From contig DGIK01000210.1 of assembly GCA_002393195.1 (NCBI GenBank), forward strand, positions 32,618-96,617: DNA of 64,000 bases. The letters run 5' to 3'. The stretch's first letter is position 1; each line of letters starts with the position of its first letter. Of the stretch, positions 54,554 to 61,596 are shown one piece after another. The stretch comes from Bacteroidales bacterium UBA3824 (GTDB lineage Bacteria; Bacteroidota; Bacteroidia; Bacteroidales; UBA3824). A program made the position numbers and the translations under genes. The notes under the pieces are model-generated. The model saw only the letters and a list, made by a program, of their open reading frames with translations. It was not told where the DNA came from and made no database searches.

Positions 54554-54997
54554 ATGACGAGAATTGCACAAATATTAAACTCTAACCATATTTTTGTGGA
54601 TACAAATGTTCTTGTAGGCGGTTATAGTGGCGATGCTCGGTATCAAAATGATGCTGAGTGTCTGCATTATCTCTATTCGCTTGCAGGCAAGCGACTTTAC
54701 ATATCGTCACTGAGCGTGGCGCAACTCATATCCACGTTTCAAAAGAGAAAATCTAATGAAGAAATCATAAACATAGTACGTGATTTGCAGCATCGTTTCA
54801 TTATCATCGATTTCACAAACAACGACATTAATGCTGCCATTGCAGCAACAGGGGATGACATTGAGGACAATGTGCAGTATGTGTTGGCAAAGAAACAGAA
54901 GTGTCGAATTATAATTACCAACAATTATAAAGATTATCGCGCCTTTCAAAGTGTTCAAGTGTTCAAACCTACAAATGTAAGGCGAATACCCAAATAA
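54554..54997 (+). CDS. PIN-domain protein, VapC-like putative toxin
   Basis: The 147-residue protein has a PIN fold. The first acidic residue is Asp16 (FVDTNVLVGG). The C-terminal pattern is DDIEDNVQYVLAKKQKC then IIITNNYKDY, with Asp105 and Asp127 in metal-binding positions. The position of the conserved Glu (in SVAQLISTF) holds Gln57, so activity may be reduced or the toxin may be disarmed. PIN toxins cleave tRNA or rRNA. Confidence 0.75.
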   Translation: MTRIAQILNSNHIFVDTNVLVGGYSGDARYQNDAECLHYLYSLAGKRLYISSLSVAQLISTFQKRKSNEEIINIVRDLQHRFIIIDFTNNDINAAIAATGDDIEDNVQYVLAKKQKCRIIITNNYKDYRAFQSVQVFKPTNVRRIPK

Positions 54998-55121
54998 TAA
55001 AAAAACAAAATTTTCAATATAAAATTTTACAAAAAATATTTTTTCCTTTCAACAAAAAAGCATTATCTTTACCGAATATTTCAAACGTCAAGAATACTAC
55101 ATTCAAAAATTAAACATATAA

Positions 55122-57653
55122 ATGAGCCAACCAATAATAACAACTGATATTTCGCAGATAAGGCCGGTCTTTGCGGACGGTGCAGGCGAGAATATCAAGA
55201 GATATACGCAACTAAAACAGATGTTCCGCACGGGCAAGGAATACGCCGTGCTTGCGGAGCCAATGCTCGACGGTCCAAACAAAATCACCTGGCACACCGA
55301 GTTTGAGGGCACGCCCGCCCCGTTCAACAAACTCACCGAAGACGAGCGCGAGGCAGCCAAGGGACGCATCAAATTTCAGGTAAACCAACTGTACAAGTCG
55401 GTATTCAAACAACTGTACCGCAGCGATATGTCGGACGTCGCCGATATGTTTGGTGTAATCGACTCCTGCATCGAAATCCCCGACTACGACAACATCTACC
55501 GCATCCAGAAGCCCGACGGCAAGAGCAACTACGTCCTCATCAAGTGGGGCTTCATCAGCGACGACTTCAACGCGCAGACCGAACTCGTGAAAAAACTCGT
55601 GCCTACCAAGGTGGACACAGTGCGCATCAAGGTAATCAAAAACACCAAAGTAGCGCCCAACGAACCCGTCACTGTAATCTACAAGGGACGCAAGTTGGAA
55701 CTCACCACCGACGGCAAGGGCTTCGTCGTATTGGAGGACATCCCGCTCGGCGACAAATTCTCCGCATACGCCGAAGACAAGGATTCCACCACCGACTACA
55801 TCTGCGACGGCAGCGACGAGTACCACCTCCTCATCGGCACAAGGAGCGCAGATATGAATTTTGTAATTACCGACGCATCGGGACAGCCCATCGCCGACAC
55901 CGACGTATCGTTCACCTACGACGGCAGGACATATTTCGAGACCACCGACAGCCAGGGGCGCATCCGTCTTCGCGACATCGCCGAAGGCACGGTAGTAGAA
56001 TGTAAGCAGCGCAACACCGCCAAATCATTCGTCTGCGACATCAACCAGCGCGAATACCTCTTTGAGGGCGAGCGTCCTGTGGCTGAGATAGATGTAGCCG
56101 TAATGAACGAAAACGGCGAAGGAGTGCCGGGCATCGACGTCAAATTCACCTACAACGACAAGAGCCTCAGCGTATCCACCGACCGCAACGGCAAGGTGTC
56201 AATCGACAATATGCCGCCCGACACCGAATTTGAGATAGAGTGCAGCGGCAACAAGTACCAGACCGTATCCACGCGCCTCACGACGCACGAGGGTCTCAAT
56301 ATGACCGAAATCAAAATCAAAAAGGTATCCACCAAAGGCTCGATGACCATCAAGGTAGTTGACGAAAGCGGTATGCCGATAGCCAACACCCTCGTCCGCT
56401 GCGAGACCGACGACTTCCGCCAGGAACACTACACCAACGAATCGGGCGAAATCTCATTGGAGCAGGTAAGTTACAATTCCAACGTGGTTTGTACGCAGAT
56501 AATCAACGGATTGGGTTCTCACAGGCACACATTCACATTCGTGCCGTTGCAGACCAACTACGTCCTCAAAGGTATGAAAATACTCGCCGACGTTACCGAC
56601 CTCTGCATCCACGTCACCAACAAGAAGAAAGAAGTGGTGCCCAACCTCCGCATCACCATCGACGACAGGCACAATTTCATCAACCGCATCACCGACAAGG
56701 ACGGCGACATCCATGTCCAGGGGCTCGAACGCGGCAAATCGTACAACATCTCCACCGAATACGACGGCAAGAGCACCGAACTCACTTACATACCGCAACA
56801 GCCGCAGGAACGCCTCAACCTCCAAGTTGGCAGAAACAACATCGGATTCCTCCTCTGGTTGATACCGCTCATCGGTCTTTTGGCTTGGCTGATTGTTGCG
56901 ATTATCATCCCAAAAATCTCCGAGATGATGAACAGCGCAATCATCGTGGAAGACACCACCACGCAAAACAAGCCCGACACCACCAACATCGTCCCCATCG
57001 TACAAGAACCCGAGCCAGAGCCAATCAAAGGCATCCTACTCACCATCAAGGACGGCAAGACGGGCGAAGCAGTATCCGGCGCAAAGATAAAACTCGAATA
57101 CGGCAAGACCAAACTCGACGCCGTATCAGACTCCCTCGGCAAATTCAACTTTGAAAACGTGCCGATGGACGACTCTACATTGCAGGTGAAAGTAACCGTA
57201 ACAGCCGACGGCCGCCAAGACTACACGACGTCGTTTATGTACACGCCAGAAAAGGTAATCGAACTCCTCGAAACCTCATTCGACTCAAACGACATCCCCG
57301 TAGATTGCGGCACAAAGATAGAATCTAAGGGCTACCACTCCACCATCCGCACCGTAAATGTCAAAGTGCCAAAAGGCAAGCTGACAATTGGTTTTGCGAC
57401 ATTCTACATCGGCGACGAGATGATTGTCTATAAAGGCAAGGCTTCCGAAATATCCGAAGACAAGGTAATCTTCCGCACAGATGGTTTCATCAAGACCAAT
57501 TGGAAGACCTTCGTATTTGATTACGACACGCCCGACGGCATCATCACCGTGCGCATCAACGGCGGCGACAACTCAAAGACGCAGTGGTACTTCAAGGTAT
57601 TCTGCCCGACCGCGCCCGCCAAGCCAAAGACGTCAAATACAACAACGAAATAA
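55122..57653 (+). CDS. Repeat-rich membrane protein with shared N-terminal domain
   Basis: The 843-residue protein opens with the domain shared with the subtilase (LAEP at 44-47, conserved Trp57, IKWGF at 140-144). Five tandem Ig/carboxypeptidase-regulatory-like repeats follow (about 165-240, 243-316, 320-400, 405-485, 490-566). Each has a G-x-P-(I/V)-x-(D/N)-(T/V) start and a T-D-x-x-G-x-(I/V) turn. A membrane helix (about 574-596) and a short acidic linker precede another such repeat (about 640-715) and a C-terminal beta domain. There is no signal peptide, so the first five repeats would be cytoplasmic and the tail outside, as in the protease. It follows the PIN pair by 124 bp. Confidence 0.7.
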   Translation: MSQPIITTDISQIRPVFADGAGENIKRYTQLKQMFRTGKEYAVLAEPMLDGPNKITWHTEFEGTPAPFNKLTEDEREAAKGRIKFQVNQLYKSVFKQLYRSDMSDVADMFGVIDSCIEIPDYDNIYRIQKPDGKSNYVLIKWGFISDDFNAQTELVKKLVPTKVDTVRIKVIKNTKVAPNEPVTVIYKGRKLELTTDGKGFVVLEDIPLGDKFSAYAEDKDSTTDYICDGSDEYHLLIGTRSADMNFVITDASGQPIADTDVSFTYDGRTYFETTDSQGRIRLRDIAEGTVVECKQRNTAKSFVCDINQREYLFEGERPVAEIDVAVMNENGEGVPGIDVKFTYNDKSLSVSTDRNGKVSIDNMPPDTEFEIECSGNKYQTVSTRLTTHEGLNMTEIKIKKVSTKGSMTIKVVDESGMPIANTLVRCETDDFRQEHYTNESGEISLEQVSYNSNVVCTQIINGLGSHRHTFTFVPLQTNYVLKGMKILADVTDLCIHVTNKKKEVVPNLRITIDDRHNFINRITDKDGDIHVQGLERGKSYNISTEYDGKSTELTYIPQQPQERLNLQVGRNNIGFLLWLIPLIGLLAWLIVAIIIPKISEMMNSAIIVEDTTTQNKPDTTNIVPIVQEPEPEPIKGILLTIKDGKTGEAVSGAKIKLEYGKTKLDAVSDSLGKFNFENVPMDDSTLQVKVTVTADGRQDYTTSFMYTPEKVIELLETSFDSNDIPVDCGTKIESKGYHSTIRTVNVKVPKGKLTIGFATFYIGDEMIVYKGKASEISEDKVIFRTDGFIKTNWKTFVFDYDTPDGIITVRINGGDNSKTQWYFKVFCPTAPAKPKTSNTTTK

Positions 57654-57665
57654 AACTCAACGACA

Positions 57666-58844
57666 ATGAACATCGTATCCACCAAAGAAATTTCGGACAT
57701 CCGCTACCTGCTCGGCAGTTCGGTGACAGCACCAAACATGTACCGGCAGATAAGGGCAACGTTCCCCGATTCCAACGTCTATATGATATTCGCCGAGCCA
57801 ATCGTATTGGAGGACGGAAGGAAGATAGCGTGGTCGAGCAGTTACCCGGGCGGAGCGGTCTGCTACTCGCGGCTGTCCGACGAGGACAAGAGCGAGGCGC
57901 AGGACATCCTCAGCCGCGATATGAACGCACTCGTAAACGCCGTCAAGAAGTTCAACGACAATTCCATCGTGGAATTCATGAACAACTGTATGGAAATCCC
58001 CACGCTTGACGATGTTTACCTTGTGGGCGCGGGACCCGACCGCCACGCCGTAATCACAGAATGGGGTTTTGTACCCGATACGCCGGGCGCGGAGAAGGGA
58101 TTGCTCATCAAATTCCTCAATATCAGGAAAATTCCGATGAAATTCAGCGTTGTCTATAACGACGACCTCACGCCCGCGCCATTCGAGGACGTTCTCTTTG
58201 AAGTGGACGGCAAGCCAATGTCAGCCAAGAGCGACGCAGAAGGCGTCATCACCCTCGAAAAAATCAAGGAAAACGCATTCGTGAAGGCTTGGGACGCCCA
58301 GGACGACGAGAAGAAGACCTTGCAGACCTACAATTGCTACCCCGACGGCAAATACACCATTAAGGTAATCCCCAAGGGCGATATGAAGGTGCAGGTTGTT
58401 GATCAGGACGGCAACATCCAATCCAACGTAACATTCCTCTTCACCTACAACGAGCAGACCATCCAAGCAGTCTCCAACGCCGACGGCATCATCACCATCG
58501 AGCGTCTCAAAAACGGCACCAAGGTAGAGGCATACCAAAACGGCGAAACAGGCACTCGCGAAAACCTGAACACATTCATTTTTGACCGCAAGACACCACT
58601 ATATAAAATAGTATTGCCGGTGATTAAAGTGGCTGAGCCTACTCCCCCGCCGCCGCCACCGCCACCGGAGACGCACAATATGCGTTTCAAGGTAGTTGAC
58701 GAGAAAAACAACGTCGTAAAGAGCGCGGAAATCACCGTCAAATACAACGGCAAGACCGAAACCCTCTGGACCGACGCAGAAGGCTACGCTGAACTCAAAG
58801 ACGTACCCCTCGGCACCGTCGTAGAGGCCAAGGCAAAAAAATAA
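57666..58844 (+). CDS. Soluble repeat protein with shared N-terminal domain
   Basis: The 392-residue protein has the shared domain (FAEPIV near residues 41-46, conserved Trp, TEWGF near 132-136). Two Ig/carboxypeptidase-regulatory-like repeats follow, then a Pro-rich linker (TPPPPPPPPE) and one more repeat. The last repeat ends abruptly in EAKAKK, close to where the repeats in the other proteins continue, so the gene may be truncated. It has no membrane helix, unlike its neighbours. It lies 12 bp after the preceding gene, in the same operon. Confidence 0.65.
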   Translation: MNIVSTKEISDIRYLLGSSVTAPNMYRQIRATFPDSNVYMIFAEPIVLEDGRKIAWSSSYPGGAVCYSRLSDEDKSEAQDILSRDMNALVNAVKKFNDNSIVEFMNNCMEIPTLDDVYLVGAGPDRHAVITEWGFVPDTPGAEKGLLIKFLNIRKIPMKFSVVYNDDLTPAPFEDVLFEVDGKPMSAKSDAEGVITLEKIKENAFVKAWDAQDDEKKTLQTYNCYPDGKYTIKVIPKGDMKVQVVDQDGNIQSNVTFLFTYNEQTIQAVSNADGIITIERLKNGTKVEAYQNGETGTRENLNTFIFDRKTPLYKIVLPVIKVAEPTPPPPPPPPETHNMRFKVVDEKNNVVKSAEITVKYNGKTETLWTDAEGYAELKDVPLGTVVEAKAKK

Positions 58845-58875
58845 TTTACTCTCGCCAAAAATTACAAGAATGGCC

Positions 58876-58927
58876 AAGAATTAAAAGAATTTTTTATCGT
58901 CGTAGAAAAAAAATTCTTTTAATTCTT
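58876..58927. repeat. Perfect 20-bp inverted repeat
   Basis: The arms at 58876-58895 and 58908-58927 match exactly, with a 12-nt loop. They are AT-rich (AAGAATT repeated), unlike a typical GC-rich terminator, but end in T-rich sequence. The element follows the repeat protein gene and may terminate its transcript. Confidence 0.7.
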
Positions 58928-58958
58928 TATAATTCTTTAAATTTTTGGATACAAAACC

Positions 58959-58976
58959 CGACGCCGCAAGGCGTTG
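58959..58976. repeat. GCAA-capped hairpin
   Basis: A 7-bp stem (58959-58965 with 58970-58976, one G-U pair) carries a GCAA tetraloop, a GNRA type. It lies 27 nt before the ATG at 59003, within the leader of the next gene. Confidence 0.5.
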
Positions 58977-59002
58977 TCTAACAGTTTGTTTCATTTAATT
59001 AT

Positions 59003-60730
59003 ATGCAAAAAATGGAAGGACAAGGCACATTCGTCAATAGTGGAAATGATTCCGAATTTGTGGTAACTGTAAGAGGACGGCATTACAGGTGGCTGTGGTT
59101 GTTGTTGCTGTTGCTGCTGCCATTGCTGTTGTTATTGAGATTCGACAAGGACGTGGCGTTCGAGACCCTTGACAGCAAGGACAACAAGGCGGTTGGCAAT
59201 GTCAACCTTGATTTCTATTATGTCGATTATGCTTTGATAAAAACCAATCCTTTCAGATTTTTTGCAACGGATACCATAAAACTTAACGGACAAACTGCAC
59301 AGGATGGAAAATTGACGTTTACAAATGTATCATATACTTTATTTTCAGTGATTTTCCACTCCGGCGCAGAGACCACGGTAAAGGCGTCCGCCCACTGTGC
59401 CGCGTCCGACACGTTGCACCCAAAATTTGCCATTTTGCAAGACGCTCTGCCATACCACGTCGGCATCGGTTTCGACAGGGCAGATTTGATTTTCAAGGTA
59501 ATAGATAAGGATGACAATCAGCCACTTGCAGGGGCGGATGTTGAAGTAACAGTTGAAGGTGATGCCAAACGCCTTACCACCGACCCCGCCGGATACGTTG
59601 CCATCGACGGCGTAATAAGGTGCGGCGATGTAGCCGTCAACGCCCAAAAAGAGGGCTATATCGGCGACACAATCAAGGCAGACGTTGCAACTATCCTCCA
59701 AGGCGAACACAACGCCACATTGCTCCTGAAACCCGGCAAAGGCATTGTTTCGTTCACCGTAGTTGACCTCGAAAACGAACAGCCCATCGCCAACGCCACC
59801 GCAAAACTCATCATCAACGGCGAATCTACAAGCATTACCACCAACACCAACGGCGTTGGCAAAGGCTATTTTGAAAACGTCAGCGCAAAGAATCAGTTTG
59901 AACTCGAATTCTCGCGTCAATATTACCATGATACTTTAAGCAAGAAGTGCAAAGTACCTGAGTTTGAACGCCTTAAAGACAGCGACAAAATTTTTAAGAT
60001 GCGACCCGAAAAAGGCAACCTCGTATTCCGCAACATCGACTCCATTACAAGCAAGCCAATAGCGGGCGCGGCAAACCATATTTTCATCAACGGCGACGAC
60101 AAAGGAACGCTATATTCCAACCGTCAAGGCTGCTTTACAATTGGCAACATCGGCGTCAACGACGAAATCAAGATAGAGGCCACCGCCGCGCAATACAAGC
60201 CCCGCACCGCCTCCATCAAGGGCAGCGACGCTATGTCCAACAATCAGCACAAGCGCGACGTCGTTATGGAACCCAAGCAAATATTTGTAAACTTACAACC
60301 GCCGACCCGCAACTGTGGCGTACATTTCTCCGGCACGTTGCTCTCCGACACCAAAGTACAGGGGCACATCTCCAAAATCTACGAGCCAGACATCTACGGC
60401 GAGTACGTTGGCGACGGTCGGTATGCCAACAATCAAGCCGCCTTCCCGAAAGCGGTCAAATATACCTTTGACGCCATCGCGGTTGACAAGGGCACTCACC
60501 TCAAAGTATATAGCAAGCCCAACTTCCAAGGCGAGGTACTCCTCGACGTTTCAGGGCCTTACCTCATCAACAATGTCAAGTGGAAAAACGAATCCCGCAT
60601 CAAGGACTTCATCACCAAGACCTTCTCCCCCGAATTTGAGACCAACTACCCCAAATCCTGCCGCCATTGGTCAGAATCCAATATGAACGCCTGGGACTTC
60701 GGCTCTGTGGTGATTACGTGCGACAAATAA
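59003..60730 (+). CDS. Membrane-anchored repeat protein of the subtilase cluster
   Basis: The 575-residue protein has a short N-terminus, a Leu-rich membrane helix (about 29-46), and an extracytoplasmic part. It contains at least three carboxypeptidase-regulatory/Ig-like repeats (about 155-235, 240-325, 335-410; for example KVIDKDDNQPLAGADVEVTV). The C-terminal 130 residues include GTHLKVYSKPNFQGEVLLD, which resembles a beta/gamma-crystallin motif, and a final region with three conserved-looking Trp. It lacks the shared N-terminal domain, but the repeats link it to its neighbours. Two hairpins separate it from the preceding gene, so it may have its own promoter. Confidence 0.65.
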   Translation: MQKMEGQGTFVNSGNDSEFVVTVRGRHYRWLWLLLLLLLPLLLLLRFDKDVAFETLDSKDNKAVGNVNLDFYYVDYALIKTNPFRFFATDTIKLNGQTAQDGKLTFTNVSYTLFSVIFHSGAETTVKASAHCAASDTLHPKFAILQDALPYHVGIGFDRADLIFKVIDKDDNQPLAGADVEVTVEGDAKRLTTDPAGYVAIDGVIRCGDVAVNAQKEGYIGDTIKADVATILQGEHNATLLLKPGKGIVSFTVVDLENEQPIANATAKLIINGESTSITTNTNGVGKGYFENVSAKNQFELEFSRQYYHDTLSKKCKVPEFERLKDSDKIFKMRPEKGNLVFRNIDSITSKPIAGAANHIFINGDDKGTLYSNRQGCFTIGNIGVNDEIKIEATAAQYKPRTASIKGSDAMSNNQHKRDVVMEPKQIFVNLQPPTRNCGVHFSGTLLSDTKVQGHISKIYEPDIYGEYVGDGRYANNQAAFPKAVKYTFDAIAVDKGTHLKVYSKPNFQGEVLLDVSGPYLINNVKWKNESRIKDFITKTFSPEFETNYPKSCRHWSESNMNAWDFGSVVITCDK

Positions 60731-60764
60731 TCCCCGACGCCTGCAAAATTCAGCATCGGGGATT
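60729..60764. terminator. Hairpin terminator overlapping the stop codon
   Basis: A 9-bp perfect stem (60729-60737 with 60756-60764) starts in the TAA codon of the upstream gene. It lies between two convergent genes; the T-tract is modest (ATTATTTTCC), so efficiency is uncertain. Confidence 0.65.
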
Positions 60765-60786
60765 CATTATTTTCCTCAAACAAATT

Positions 60787-61584
60787 TTACGGATGTGGTG
60801 TCTTATTGTACACGGTTTCAAATACTTCGATGTTTTTCATTGCCGAAAAATAGCCCAAACAGGTAACATCGGGGTCGGAGCATTTGAAAATCGGCGTGGG
60901 GTTCATATTGTCGATTTGGAGACCGTAGAGATAATTGTAGGTCTCGTAGTCGATGGTCATGATTTCGAGGCGCATTTGGTCGCCGTCATAGACAATCATC
61001 TCATCGTCAAGCTCCATATCTGAATCGTAATAGAGGCTCATCGTGCATGGAAACTCACCCTTGCCGCTGATTGTGCCCCAAGCGTAAATCTTGCCATTAC
61101 GCCAAATATCCACACGCACGTACTTTGTAACAGTGTCGGGATTGTCGATTATGTCAAACTGCCAACACTGCATCCAGTCCATCAACTCCGCCCAGACAAA
61201 TTCAGGTTCGGTGGTCTTGACGGGTTCGTTGACGGTGGAAACGGCGGTGTAGGTAAGTCCGTCGTTCTTTACTTCGAGAGTGTACTGATGGCCGGGCACG
61301 ACGTCGATGTTTTTGGCAGGACGATAGAAGCCGTCGCTTTGGAACTCGAGTTCGGTGGCAGTGCCGTCGTCGGCAATGATGCGGACCGATTCGCATTTGA
61401 GGCCGGGCGACTTCACAGAATCGTTCATATTGCGCGTGCGGGTGAATTTCACCTCGGTCTTGTCGCTTGTAAGGATGCCCTCGATGACCGGCAGCGGGTC
61501 TATCTCGTGATAGTCGAGGTCTATTTCCTTTTCGCACGATGCGAAGATTGTCAGGGCTGCCAATATGTAAAAAATCTTTTTCAT
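60787..61584 (-). CDS. DUF4249-family lipoprotein
   Basis: The 265-residue lipoprotein (Cys 17, TIFASC) fits DUF4249. After the lipid Cys comes EKEIDLDY, then an Ig-like strand pattern with PLPVIEGILTSDKTEVKFTR in two halves and a central GHQYTLEVKNDGLTYTA. DUF4249 genes usually lie directly downstream of a TonB-dependent receptor, and this one is 12 bp after one. A SusD-like role in binding the receptor's substrate is often assumed but not shown. Confidence 0.8.
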   Translation of the reverse strand: MKKIFYILAALTIFASCEKEIDLDYHEIDPLPVIEGILTSDKTEVKFTRTRNMNDSVKSPGLKCESVRIIADDGTATELEFQSDGFYRPAKNIDVVPGHQYTLEVKNDGLTYTAVSTVNEPVKTTEPEFVWAELMDWMQCWQFDIIDNPDTVTKYVRVDIWRNGKIYAWGTISGKGEFPCTMSLYYDSDMELDDEMIVYDGDQMRLEIMTIDYETYNYLYGLQIDNMNPTPIFKCSDPDVTCLGYFSAMKNIEVFETVYNKTPHP

Positions 61585-61596
61585 TTTTATAAAAAA

